The notes: generated by a model not told the origin, from the letters alone. A stretch of 64,000 bases of DNA from Serpula lacrymans var. lacrymans S7.9 (GCF_000218685.1 NW_006763290.1:1483329-1547328), one strand, 5' to 3'. Counted from the stretch's first letter, positions 33,918-45,518 are shown. Numbers and translations: made by a program.

Positions 33918-35733
33918 TTAATAGCCAAAGGATGAGAGGTTAGCAATGTCGGCAACACCATGTATAACAAAGTCATCATACTGCTGTATAACTGTTGTTA
34001 ATAATAATTGTGTCAGTAAAGACTGTACAAACCTGCCCTTCTCTTTGTCCATCTTGTCTCCCATAGTCTTGGACATTGACAGTTTCTTGAACTTGCATTT
34101 GGACTTGTTATTATCCAGTCCATCAATAACCTCATAGACACAAACAGATTGTTTGATCATAATTATTGATGTGATCTGATAATGTTCATTTATCTGTTCA
34201 TTTGTTATCTTATCTACACTATCTGTACATGTGCATGCATCAGTTCTCTCTTCCATTGACATTGTTTTTCTCCTCATTACTATTCCCACCCTCAAGCCCC
34301 CCCCCAGCTTCAAAGCCTCTCTCAGAAATCATCTCTTGGTCTCCGGGCTTGATTTTGTCGTTGTCATCGTTTAATGCTGCCATCACCCCTGTCATTAGCT
34401 TATGCCTGTCTGCATTGCTAAAATAGCCCCCAAGTCCGTGTTCAATGTTGGGGAAAAGGATTTTATCCCACTCTCAGAATATATTGAGCACGCTTCTTTT
34501 TTGCTTTTGTAGAAAGCTTGAAAGAAATTCCAGGTAATTGTCAAAATTGTTGTGCCAGTGAACACCGGATTCAACCCCTTTTTCTTTGAGGCATTCATCG
34601 GGAGATAGGGCCCAACGAGCCTAAAAAAACCAGTGTACGTTAGTTGTCTCAATATACAATGAGTTTGGAACTGCTTACTAGGATAGCAGAGGCAGCAATC
34701 ATTCCTGGGGTAGTGTGGTCTAACCCCCATTTCAGGTCCATTGTTTTGTTGTTTCTTGCAGCACGGGAAGATTCTCCTGTGTTCATTAAAATCACAGATG
34801 CAGGTCCTCGTATAATACATCTCATTGTCTGCTCAGTGAGTCCTCAATTATTTTGTGAGATAAAAGTTGACACACCTTATGAAGAATCAGATTCAAAAAA
34901 ATAGTTTGAACATCAAACTGTCCTTTGTAGTCTCGGTGAAAAATCTCGATATCCCATGGATGGTACATCACAGTTCCATCTGTATTTTGTACCTGTCCTA
35001 TTTTTTTCACCAAACTTTGCACGCTGATTAGGGATATTCTTAAGTCTTGCTCGGTGCATTCAAAAACAGGGGCCCCCCGAGATTGAAGACAACACCCCCC
35101 GAGATTGAAGACAACAAGCCGCATTTGATCTTTGCTCCTGTAATCTGTCATGAAACTAGCAGGTGAAAAGTTCTGGTGAGTTTCAAATGTTTGACAATCT
35201 GAATCACTCACTGAATGGCCTAGCCAGTGTTTCTGCACCCTAATCTTTTCTTCTTCCTGACAATGTTTGTTTCTTCTTCCCGACTTTCCTTTCACAAGAT
35301 TCCTGACTTTCTTCATTCATAGTGTCATTGTATTAATGCATAGATTTTGTGTCCTCTTTTGCAGAATTGGCTACAATGTGGGCCTTATGGGCAGCCTACT
35401 TACAATATCAGCATATTTCAGAGGGCAAAATAAACTAACAATTATTACCTTGTATAGCAAAGCTGGTGACATGTTCCAGCTGATTTGTGATATGTCGCTG
35501 TCAGATCCTGAGTTACTGTTGATGGGTGGATCTTCAAAGCTTGGGTGTTTGTCACTTGATTCATTCTGTGAGTACAATTCTTCATCTGTACTTCTTTCTA
35601 GCTCATTATTGACATCTTGCACTGTCCTAGGCACCTGCCTGTGCAGAACCATCATGTGCTTTACCTGGCTCTTCCTTCTTCCCAGAGTTTGGGCGGCTTG
35701 GCATTCACTGGAAGTTTTCTTCCTCTTCTCCAT
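33918..35733 (-). pseudogene. Multi-exon gene of an unnamed fungal family with one in-frame stop
   Basis: Exon 1 (35449-35733) starts at an ATG and encodes a Lys/Ser/Asp-rich N-terminus. A second exon within 34876-35316 has KIRVQKHWLGHSVSD, DLRISLISVQSLVKKIGQ and GQFDVQTIFLNLILHK. Exon 3 (34679-34828, introns of 47 and 58 bp around it) encodes RCIIRGPASVILMNTGESS and DLKWGLDHTTPGMIAASAIL. Exon 4 (from 34620) continues ARWALSPDECLKEKGVESG and DNYLEFLSSFLQKQKRSVLN, then a TGA, then EWDKILFPN and a long tail to 33918. The join of exons 1 and 2 could not be closed in frame. The GLDHTTPG..A..ARWALSPDE block looks strongly conserved and recalls proteins repeated in mushroom genomes; I do not know a function. 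Confidence 0.55.
35070..35116. repeat. Tandem duplication of about 22 bp
   Basis: The word CCCCCCGAGATTGAAGACAACA occurs twice in tandem inside exon 2 of the minus-strand gene. With a unit of 21-22 bp it may preserve or break the frame; the open piece continues across it. Confidence 0.8.
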
Positions 35734-35946
35734 GGTGCATGGTGTGTTTCTGTTTTTTTGCCATCTCTGTAGTGGTTACTAGAGATGAGCAATTGGTGTG
35801 GAGCATTCACACTAACCCTGTAGGGAGGGTCGGATTGTTACGTACACAGGTGAGCTCACAGTGCAACCAACTTGGAGCCTCAGACTGACCATTCAAATCA
35901 TATCTCTACAACACATGTCACGTCTCATCTTGCATTATAATCAACC

Positions 35947-38900
35947 ATGTCTTGTGTTCTGAGGACCACTGAAGCAAAATCTGGACCATGGTGTCAGTAT
36001 TGTCAGGAACACTGAAGCACCCGCCACTTTGACAAGCATCTAGAATCCTGCAAAATAAAGCATCAAGAACATGTAGAGCTGACAATGCAACAAGAAAATA
36101 CTTTAGCAAAACGATGTCCAGAAGAATTGCTCAAGAGGCTGAGGAAAAAGCAGAAAACTGTAGAGGTGAGGGAACTCTTTGTTTCTACAAACCCCTAAAG
36201 CCAATGATCCCATGTCTCCTATCAGGATGATGAATATCAGACTCAAGCCAGTGATAAAGTTGGACCAGCTCCATCAATAGGTCCATCAATTAGCGGTACA
36301 TGTTTCAAAGTGTATATTTTATTGAATCTTAAAACTGTGTCTGTCAGGCTTCAACTTCAACCCTGAGAAACCTGTTACTGGTGACACTACCAAACATGCT
36401 CCGAGTCCAACATTTATACAGATTATTTACCATCCTCAAAGTGGTAGCAAGGAACCAGTAACAATTCTGCTTAACACAAGTATCTCTTCAGCTCATCAAC
36501 ACAGCCCTCAAACTGAACATGAATCCACTTTGGCCATCAAACCATGGGTGCTATTCCACACGCGTTCTGACTTTGAATATGCAGAAACAGCAATTAAAGG
36601 ATTACTGGGTAAAGAGATAGTAAACACACAACTTCATGGGGTACATAATGGATGGGCAGAGAGTACTAACATAACATTCCAGAATTATCCAGACATGGAG
36701 CAAACATTACAAGTAGCACGCACACACTATGTCCAGGTGAGCTGAATTAACCCTCAAAACTTAATCTTCTAATCTTTCTTTTAGTTCCAAGAAGGTAGTG
36801 TTTCTGCAAATTATCTAGGGGAAATGTTCAACTTCAACTTCAAGTACCGTGATCCATGGAAGATTTATTGCAACTGGATCACAGACAAAACGCTGGCGCC
36901 TCTCATCTATTGGTACCCCTACCATAAATACCACTGTCAGCAAAACGGTAGGATAGTTTTGAAGGAACACATATACAATGAATTTAATTTGGCCAGTATA
37001 TGGTGGCATATACAGGTAATTATGTAGTATATTCTTTTATATGCTTGCTGACTAGAAGAATTTAAACACAGGTTTCTTTTCCACAAGATGAAAATCCGCC
37101 GCATTGTTTCCTACCAATATCACTTTGGCTTGACAAAAGAAATATCGCGAAGCAGGTCAAGAAGCACCCTATTATCATTTGTCCACTATTTCTACCACAC
37201 AAGGTGAGGAACGCGTCAGGAAATGGAGAGGGTGTTCTGGTAGGCTACATGCCTATTGTGAGTTTATTCTTTGCTATGTAAATACACACACTATAGTCTT
37301 ACAGCCTCAAGATCCGGCCAATCCATCTGATAGAAATGCACCTGAGACTGTCTAATGGCAGTGCTTCAAATGAGAAGTTTACCATAAAGTCATTGAAGTA
37401 GTATTCCGCTCATTACGGGGTCCTGCGCGCTTTGGAGAAGCGATGAAATGCGGCGACAAAAACAATCGAGTAATACATCCAGGAGTACCAGTGAAGTCTG
37501 TTGATGGCAAGGAAAGCTGTGCTCTCACTGCTATGCGTGCAGCTCTAGCCAAATATCCTTGCCCACAATGTCTTGTTCACCACGGTGATCTGAACAAACT
37601 TACCAGAGACTTTGAGTTCCGTACAACGGAAAATATGCAGCAAGTTTATAATTGCTCAATCTCAGCACCAAATAAAACCGAGGCAGAATGGATCTTACAA
37701 AGCTATGGATTGCATGCAACCAAGGTTCTCTCTTCCACATTTTATAGCCTTCAACTGACTAGTTATTTACAGAATTTCTTTTGGTCACTGGAATACTCAG
37801 ATCCATACCATTCCATATCATACGACAAATTACACTCTGACGACTTAGGAAAATGGGGTAAGCACATTTGGCCACTCCTCCTCAATGTATTAGTGGAAGA
37901 TGGCAACAAAGGCCATATGGCCAGAAAGTAAGCCTTATATTACATCTCAGAACCTGTTGCACTAAAGCTTGTGAGTGATAGCATGCAGAATGTCTCGCAA
38001 TAGGCGGGACTGAAACATTTAATGAATGTCACAACGGTTGAATATGCAGACGGCCAAGTATTCTTTAATATACTAAAGGTATGTTGTCCTTACAATAATT
38101 TTTACTAGTCCCCCAAACTACTAACCGTTCTGCTAGTGCATTCTTCCCTGTATAGTCCAGATGCTCCCTAGGAACTTCAAAGGATTTCACAAACATTTGC
38201 AAAGGTTTTTAGTCTCAAACTGCAATATAGCCATTGGAGATGGTCCCATCACAGTAGGTTAATGTTAATCCAGATTTATTTTCCAACTCTAACGCTGTTT
38301 CCCATTAAACAGATTACAATTTTTTGTCGTATCAGTCACTGGAGGATTGGAGCGAAGGCCGCAACATTCTTTGCTGCAATCCCAATTTCAATGCAGAACC
38401 GCGCTTTGACTGTGTTCTGGTTAATACAGACACTCCAGAGCCAACTCCCGCTCAACTCCAAAGCATCTGTCAATGTTTCACCCAGTGCTCTTCATTTGAC
38501 ATTGCATTAGTCAAGATGTTCAGGCCATCAGATGGAAATCCGAGGACTAGATGGTCAGGTGCTTGTTTGTATGTTGAAGCCAAAGACTTCGAGCTGGTGA
38601 TGGCTAAATACTTAGTTTTGGGGGCTCATATGATCAGGGCTTTCAATTTGAAGGAAGGACAATTTTATTTGAATGACTTAGTTGACAATGATATGTTCCT
38701 ACATTTTTCTTACGCTCAGATTGTGTCTGGCCAGAAACAATCTGAGTCTCTTACTTTTTTATTTCAGCTGATCAGCCTGATTGTTTTCTGTTTTGATTCT
38801 GATAAGGTTCTGGTCTGCGACAGCTTAGACTATCAGATCATTCAGGAACGCTACAGACATTTGTAAGATCTGATCCGGTAAAATGGATTTTTCTGACAAA
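35947..38900 (+). pseudogene. Plavaka-type transposase, multi-exon, with in-frame stops
   Basis: Plavaka is a fungal DNA-transposon group near CACTA. The ATG at 35947 leads into a zinc finger CQYCQEH..STRHFDKHLESCK (about 35983-36048, one TGA inside). Introns at 36166-36225 and about 36296-36347 follow. The next exon holds PWVLFHTRSDFEYAETAIKG (about 36539-36600) and ITFQNYPDMEQTLQVAR. Later exons, joined by introns with GT..AG ends near 36737-36783, 37016-37070, 37258-37305 and 37724-37771, give FNFKYRDPWKIYCNWI, ICPLFLPHKVRNASGNGEGV, CPCPQCLVHHGDL-type CPQC (about 37560), SLEYSDPYHSISYDKLHSDD, HLMNVTTVEYADGQVFFNIL and, at the end, the stretch 38324-38866. Stops appear as TGA near 37355, TAG near 38002 and others. 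Overall order and length match a whole transposase gene, recently inactivated. Element ends were not found. Confidence 0.87.
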
Positions 38901-39671
38901 TTCTAACTACTTTTACAGAAAGTAGCCGCTCAATTGGCAGCTCAGATGATGTAGCAATCATGTGATGGCTCAAATACAACTCAAATGTTGGGATGGAGGA
39001 TAGTGGATAGCGAGAGCAATAGGGAGGCAGAGGAGAGTGGGTTCTGATTTGAGGATGCTATGGCTATTCAGTACTGGTTTTTTCGTGACACTCATTAGCA
39101 TTTTCTTTTGTTTATTCCAGTTCATTCATAACTCAATATTTTTGGCGTTTTTTCTATTTGATTGGGTGATCTCTGAGTGATTCTAAAATTTGGTAAAAAT
39201 CATTACATGTATGTAACTACACATTTCTCTCGCTGTCTCTCGTTTATTCTCGTTGAAGTTACTTGAAAATTCCCATTTCTATGAGACACAGCAAGAGAAA
39301 TCTGGAATTTTACTACAAAAAATATTTCTATATGTTTCTCTTTTTTTCTTGATCTTTTCCGCTTTTTCCTGCTCTGTCTCGCTAACGCCCAATTTTTAGA
39401 CATGGGACTTTTCACTGGGTCTCAACCAGTGAAGGACGAGCTATGGGCTCCGCACCAAGGTGCCAGCGGTACTAGGCTCTGCCATGTTGAATTGGCATGG
39501 CGCACATCACTGAAGGAACCAATATATCCTGAGCAAGGGGATGGGTCAATGCATCATGATACTGCGGTGGTGAAGGTCGACAAAAGTACAGAAGCAGATA
39601 TAGAATAAAAAAAAGACAAATCTTGTGTATAGAGTCAATGTGTAGCTAGTATCAAATAATATTACATGCAT
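38901..39671. other. Stretch between Plavaka and hAT genes
   Basis: Mostly T/C-rich without a supported gene. The short open frame at 39402-39608 has no recognisable motif. It should contain one end each of the Plavaka and hAT elements, which I could not define. Confidence 0.3.
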
Positions 39672-42593
39672 TTAGGACACAAGAACTGCCTCTTCGAAAA
39701 CATCCATATCTAAAACCCCATCCGAGTCAGCTTCACCAGGAGCATCAAGACTCACTAGATCATACAGCTCTAGTTTCTCATCCAAGCCTCGGAGCAAGAA
39801 CCTTTTCTCCACTTCTATCCATGTTGTGCTTTCAAAATTGAAGAGTGAGCCAATTGGTATGTGTATCTCATCGAATGAGATTGGCTCTTCATCTTCATCA
39901 GCTGACAAATGTTCTCGCAATTCTGAAATGATATCCTGCATTGAATTTTCAGGCTGACTGTTGGTTTCTGCCTGCAATTTGGTGGCCAAGAATTCAGCAG
40001 AAGATGGTGCTGGTGTATTTTCAGTGGTGGTAGGTGGGTCGGTTGTCTGCTGAGATGGATTTGGTAGTGAGACAATTTTTTGCTTTTGAAGGTTCTGTTT
40101 GACAATGCCAAGTCTGACATACTCGTCTCATAGGTGAAGGCAAAGCTCAGCAAGGTCTGTCATTGACTTTAGACTCATACGAGAGCAAAGTCGAGTGAGA
40201 ATGAGGCCAAAGGCACTAAATAACCTCTCGCAGGAGGCAGAATTAGTTGATACAGAGAGAAGATGTTGGGCAAGTTGCTGAAGAGGTGTAGGTGTAGGGT
40301 TTACAAGGTCTATGAGCTCAGTATATATACAAAGCGGGTCAAGAGGTTTGTTCTGCAGGAAGCATTAAAAGAGACTTTGAAAATGAAAATAGAAAACCAT
40401 ACCTCACTAGCAGCAAGGGCTTTTTCACGTTGGATGTGGTCCAAAAGCTTTGAGTACTGGCCAGCACTGGTTAAGTAGTCCAACAGCTCTTTATACAGGG
40501 CTATTTGTGCAGTCTCTTTGTAGAAGCGAGTCCATAGGTGGGAAATAGTTCCCAGAGGCCTGATGACATCATGAATGGGATCCCAGCTTTGAATGGCAAG
40601 ATCTTGTATAGTGGATTGAGTATGCCGCAACAAAAACACCTTGGTCAGCCTTTGCCCATCGTTTTTTAATGCTGTCCAGGATGGCTTGCATTAATAGAAC
40701 ATCCATTGAATCAGTGGGTGATTTGCTGGTTTGTGAATATTTTGAGTACAAAGTGTTGAAAATGCATAACACCTGGTCAAGGCGGCAGTGTGCTGCTTGT
40801 GTGACAGTTGCTGCAAGAGCAAGTGGCTCCAGATGTTTTTTGATTCTAGAACATCATTAATTATGTAGAATATTAGAACAAAATTGGTGTGTGCATACCG
40901 TGCAGCTGTATGCCAGAATAGACTATCATTAACGAGCTCGTTCATTGTTTCTGCCTTCTGTATTGCCTTCCAGTCCCCAGTCTTGATTAGTTGTTGGGCA
41001 GGAATTTGTTGTGCATTGCTGGCAAAGACATGTTGTAGTGTGAGACGGAGATCTAATAAATATTGGAAGGCTAAATAGTGAGCTGTCCATCGAGTGATAA
41101 CAGGTCGAATGACAGTTAGTTCTGAGCCTGTTAGTATCTTTGATGTCAACCAAATCAGGGCAGTAAGTAGTGGCTTGCTGCGGATCCATGTGATGAGCTC
41201 TATAGCCTTTGTTGAGTAGTCAAACACAAATTGTGCCTCATTACATGCAAAGTAGTCCCCAACAATTAGGTTGATTTGGTGACTGTAGCAATCAAGGACA
41301 ATGATCTCTGGTGTATTGTGTGAGAGTGTCTTTCTTGCTTTTTGAGACTCCCGAGAAGCGTCAGAAGTGAATGCTATAAGGACAACATGCCAATTTGAGA
41401 CGAGTATCTCTTTTGTTGTCTTAATAAGCCTGTATAAATTATCTGCTGTCTTTTGCTCCAAGGATACATCATATACTTTGACAGAGTGTACCTGCAGAAA
41501 TCATCAGTTTCACATGGAGACAAGAAAGAAACTGTGCACCTCTCGTGAAGCTGTTGTGACCATAAATGCAATTAAGTCGTGTAAATTAATACCTGTCCAC
41601 CCATCACACTGTCCAGTGACATATTGACCATTCAGTCTTGCTTGGGCTGTTTCTTGGTAAAGTTCAGCCTCTGCTGGAATGAGTCATGTGGTTAAAACCT
41701 TCCTACTGATGGGTTTTGCAGCTGGAATGAATTACTGACAAAATGCTATCCATTCCGAGTTTTCAACCCACTGAAAAGGGAATCCTGCAGAGGCTGTGAC
41801 TCTGGCTAAGTGACGGCAAAATTCATGTTGCATTTTGTCACTCCACTGAAAATTTTGCGATGGGTGGCGAGGTAAGGTTGTGCGGCTGCGTTTTGATGCC
41901 CAAGTATCATTAGCTGGAGACTGTGAGATGTGTGAAGTGACTGATATTGGTGAATATGATGGAGACCCTGGTAGAAGTAGATTAGGGAATGAACCAGAGC
42001 GGCTCAAGCTTGCAAAGGGGCTTAGAGCCTGGGAACTTGGGCCAGCAGATGAATACAAGAGCAACTGTGGTTTCTGCAAGATTCCAGGTGCTGGTGCCGC
42101 AGCATAGTAGTTAGCTGAGACAGTGGTGCTGTAAGTGCGCTTCAAGGTTGGAGATGCTTGTAAAGAATATGATCGAGCATTGCATTCTTGAATTTCATGC
42201 TGGCGGATGTGTGTGGCTACATTTGGACACTTTGTGGCCAAGTGTCTCAAGAGAGTATCTGCATGAGATGGAAACCAGGGCCTTTGGGGATCTTTCATAT
42301 CCATAGCCCACACTGACGAACCAATAAACAACCATCAAAATCAATAGTAGAGCAAGTATAGCAGGGCTTACTGTCTCTTTCTAAGATGTCCTGTGTTCAT
42401 ACTTCAACTCTCATTCCATTTGCCAGTTCCTGTTCATCCGCATCCTGGAATTTTGCCTTCAATACAGGCCAGCATGCATTACATGCAACCTTGCCTCTCT
42501 TTTGCCATCTTTGCTAGCAAACGATACTGGATCTTTTGCTTTATATCTAGGATGATCATTAAATGCTTCAACTCGCCACCATTTACGTCCCAT
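39672..42593 (-). pseudogene. hAT-family transposase, near full length, broken
   Basis: The ATG at 42591-42593 (minus strand) starts MGRKWWRVEAFND, an N-terminal DNA-binding region with the start of a BED-like finger (ACNACWPVLKAKF after a one-base shift). Next come LLRHLATKCPNV and a long Ser/Pro-rich segment. The catalytic core has AQARLNGQYVTGQCDGWTG (about 41600-41640), LIAFMVTTASREVHS, KTADNLYRLI, FTSDASRESQKARK and VLDCYSHQINLIVGDYF (about 41240-41290). The hAT dimerisation region is recognised by NSASCERLFSAFGLILTRLR (about 40195-40255) and ends LAELCLHL, TGA, DEYVRLGI. An acidic tail runs to 39672. In-frame TAA and TGA codons sit where Gln and Arg are usual in the family. Total about 850-900 codons with at least two introns. 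Confidence 0.88.
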
Positions 42594-42654
42594 TTTGGAG
42601 AAGCTGATGACTGCAAGATGTGGTTTTCCGAGAGAGGAGAAACCAAGTGGATGG

Positions 42655-42662
42655 GTGTCAGT
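42655..42662 (+). repeat. Target-site duplication of the small hAT element (left)
   Basis: GTGTCAGT, repeated perfectly at 43743-43750. Eight base pairs is the hallmark duplication of hAT elements. Confidence 0.95.
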
Positions 42663-43742
42663 TAGGGTGTAGCACGGGTGTACCCGTACGTCAGAAAATC
42701 AACACTGTATCTGTACCCGCCAACACCGCACCCTTCAAGGGTACGTGTACGGTAATACCGTTAGGACCCGCGGTATACTAGGGTATCCACGGTAGTGCAA
42801 ATACCCGCGGGTTGAGGAACCAGAAAATATTGAGATGAGCTGAAGCAATACAAATTTGAGAGTATCTACTGTACATCAATAGCCTCTGTCGTATCTAGCT
42901 TACACTTTCCTAACTGTTTAATGATTTTCACAAGATCTGCACTCGAAATGAGCTCACATTGGAGCCATGAGCCCAGACAGAGCTCGAGTTGAGGAAGGAG
43001 ATAAGTGATTACGAGTAAAGTGAAGCAGCTGCCAGCCTTGGGAGAAAATCCGCTCTACAGCAGTTGAGGTTGCTAGAATGTTGCTCAGCATGAACAAGTA
43101 TATCATGTACTTGAGGCTTACCAAGAATGCTAAGGTAGTTGAGTGCCATCCTATGCAAGTTCGGATAAGAGTGTTGATTATTCACCCACCACTTTAGCGG
43201 GTCCTTTGTCTTTTCAACAGGCTGGCGTAGATATTCTTGAAGCTCATCCAAGGACACTGCAACACCTAGTGAGATATCCCCAAAATCATCTATGTCTTGA
43301 ACCTGTGGTACTCTTGAATGAAGACTAGAGGACTCAGATGTTGGATGGGACTTGGTTGAAGAGCCGTCACCAGCACCAGTACTGGTTGAAACTGTCAACA
43401 TGTGGAATGCGTGTTAAATTTTAACTTCAGTCCAGCATTTATACGCACCTGATGCCAAGGTTTTCATCAACGTTGTCTTGATGCTTCTTTTTACCATAAA
43501 AGAGCAGCAAGGAAACTCTTCTTTTAGATGATGTCAGTGATCCCATTTTTGAGCGTTGATTGGTACAAGACAGAAGCAAGAGGCAGGCGGGATCCGAATA
43601 TCACAGCCACCCATATCAAACCCGTATACCGCACAAACGGGTACAGTGTTGCTGAGGGTATAGATTTTGAACACCGTACCCGTACCCGCCGTACCCGTCC
43701 CCCCTAAACCCGCGGTGTGACCCATACCCGTGCTACACCCTA
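42663..43742 (-). mobile_element. Small hAT-derived element (1080 bp) carrying one short gene
   Basis: The 17-bp terminal inverted repeat TAGGGTGTAGCACGGGT is perfect at both ends and flanked by identical 8-bp duplications. Inside each end lie many copies of GTACCCG / CGGGTAC words (about 42680-42830 and 43615-43735), which look like subterminal transposase binding sites. The sole gene (42954-43497) encodes only the hAT dimerisation region, so the element must be moved by a transposase from elsewhere. It landed about 60 bp upstream of the start codon of the larger hAT gene. The perfect ends and intact gene suggest a recent insertion. Confidence 0.95.
42954..43497 (-). CDS. Short hAT C-terminal (dimerisation) domain protein, 145 aa, three exons, intact
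   Basis: Exons 43449-43497, 43122-43391 and 42954-43072 are joined by introns of 57 and 49 bp with GT..AG ends. The lengths sum to 438 nt, giving 145 codons and a TGA without any internal stop. The protein starts MVKRSIKTTLMKTLASV, has a Ser/Thr-rich linker, then LDELQEYLRQPVEKTKDPLKWW, NLHRMALNYLSI and, after the second intron, ATSTAVERIFSQGWQLLHFTRN. This is the conserved C-terminal hAT region (the usual form is IPATSxxVERxFSxG). All catalytic parts are absent. A protein made only of the dimerisation surface could bind full-length hAT transposase and inhibit or alter it, as with known truncated transposase repressors; that role is inference. Confidence 0.8.
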
Positions 43743-43750
43743 GTGTCAGT
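43743..43750 (+). repeat. Target-site duplication of the small hAT element (right)
   Basis: GTGTCAGT, identical to 42655-42662. Confidence 0.95.
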
Positions 43751-44282
43751 GGTGCTGAATTGTTGACATTCTAGATTATATGTGTAGAATGTGGACGGTG
43801 GGCATGCAGCAAATGTGATACAGGCATTTTTAGCTATGAAAACCATGTTTTAGCTATGAAAACCATGTTTTACTTGTCAGGCAATTAGGATACAAGTTAC
43901 AACACACATGCTCGACGCAAGGCCTCTATCATACTGACACATATGTGCTTACTCATTTATAGTGCCTTCAGTGCCGTCTCTAGTGTCATATACGACATGG
44001 TTCCTGGGAGTACCATGGTGGTGCCCAAGGCTCTCTAAATGGCAGATGGTACGGCTCGCCCAACACTGGGACTCTCAAGTGTGAGCTCATTAGCTTGTCA
44101 TATATCCCCAAATGGCAACCTTGCATGCTATGATATCGCGAGTTGCGAGGTTGAGGTGATTTTACTACCAGATACATTTTTCACTTTTCTCACAATTTCC
44201 GCTCTTTTACTCTTTCCGCCCGATTTTTTGCACGCGCAACTGATCCGCCAGTGCAACCAAGCTGATACCCATGCATTTAGAA
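43751..44282. other. Stretch between hAT elements and the SPF27 gene
   Basis: A 21-bp tandem repeat (TTTTAGCTATGAAAACCATG) lies at about 43829-43869. No gene supported. The part next to 44283 is presumably the 3' untranslated region of the SPF27 gene. Confidence 0.4.
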
Positions 44283-45115
44283 TCATTGACGATGTCTAAT
44301 TTGGAATTCGGTCTGCTTCAACTCCTGGATTTCAATTTCGAGTGAGACATTAGACATTTGAACTTGAAGAACTTTTGACACAAGGTCCGTCCATCGTGCT
44401 TCTAGTGTAGCGAGCTGCTCCCCAATCCTAGTCTTCGAGTACAGATATCTGTTAATAATCTTGAATAGTATGATCTGTTTGGAAAAGCCCTCACCTGAAA
44501 GTGTATCCGCTCTTGATTGACCCGTGATGTGAGATAAATGATACTCTTTAGATCTTTCTCTGCTTGCTCGGCCATGCGCTGGAGGGGATAGTTTTGCGTT
44601 AACCAAGAGTTAGACCCATATGTCTGTACAAGAGCCAAATTGAGTTGACTGGAAGTGGATTGTAGCTAAAGTTAGTAATAATGAATACGGGTGCTAAGAC
44701 ATACCGCATACGCTGATGTTCCAAGTACACACGAGCACTGAGTATGACTTCCTGCCATGTCTGATCCGTGGCAGAGGTTGGTGAGGTACGTAACGGTTCA
44801 TTCAGTTGGGCGAATGTTTCTTCTAAATCTAGCGGCGGCGGCATTGCATTATATGTTTCAATGCGAGTAAGCTCAGCAAGCAAAGTGGCATTACGCTAGA
44901 TATTTCATATTGAAACGACCAAGATATGAATGTGGAGAACGTACTGGGAAGAGATCAGCAGGGGGAACACCTGAGTGCAGACCATCTAAACGCGTAAACT
45001 CGCTAGCCAGTTCCAGGTCTACCTTCTGGGTGAGATAAGGAATTTTTTCGCACTCGGTGTCATAATACGGTAGCGAGTCGCATATCGATATTCGATCCCA
45101 TCCTTCCAAGGTCAT
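44283..45115 (-). CDS. Pre-mRNA-splicing factor SPF27 / BCAS2 homologue
   Basis: SPF27 (human BCAS2, fission yeast Cwf7, budding yeast Snt309) is a small coiled-coil subunit of the Prp19 complex in the spliceosome, acting in the nucleus. Four exons (44945-45115, 44705-44895, 44495-44648, 44283-44432) with introns of 49, 56 and 62 bp, all GT..AG, give about 222 residues, the usual length. Family signatures are DSLPYYD near the N-terminus, RLDGLHSG, the block ARVYLEHQRMRQLNLALVQT with YGSNSWLTQNY (about residues 110-140), and a C-terminal coiled coil with GEQLATLEARWTDLVSKVLQ. There is no stop or frameshift. The start is the only ATG in frame before DSLPYYD. It is the single clear host gene in the window and is flanked on both sides by transposons; CpG is visibly more common here than in the neighbours. 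Confidence 0.92.
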
Positions 45116-45518
45116 TGATGTGTTATAAATGAGGAAAACTCGTTCAGAGACGACCGTAACTTGATAAACACCAAGTTACTCCACAGCCACTGTTTCAAGA
45201 GAGGAGAATGAGTGCTGGACAAGGCTTGTTAATAGATAGTCACATGAATATAATATTTTTAAAGTCAGCACAACTTTATTCCTCACTCTCAGCGGCTGCA
45301 AATTGAGATTTATAAACAAAGCCCCCGCCACAAGGACCCCTGAATATGCCTGTAGAACCTTGTTGCAACGCGAGAGATTTTTGTCCGGACGGACAGGCAC
45401 GAAGATTGAATGAAAATTGTCCGGATCCCGCGCAAGGTGTCAATGTTCGGCAAAATTCCGACAAAATTGTCCGGACTGGCAAACAAGGATCAAATAGAAG
45501 GCCATTATTCCTTGTATC
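45116..45518. promoter_or_regulatory. Upstream region of the SPF27 gene, CpG-richer
   Basis: About 400 bp separate the SPF27 start codon from the copia insertion. Repeated TTGTCCGGA words (three times between about 45378 and 45475) and several CG dinucleotides distinguish it from the surroundings. It must include the promoter of SPF27; exact signals are unknown. Open frames on both strands here show no domain. Confidence 0.45.

Noticed and set aside
39203..39415. Basic minus-strand frame (Lys/Arg-rich) as a DNA-binding protein
   Set aside because: It comes from a T/C-rich low-complexity stretch and has no motif.
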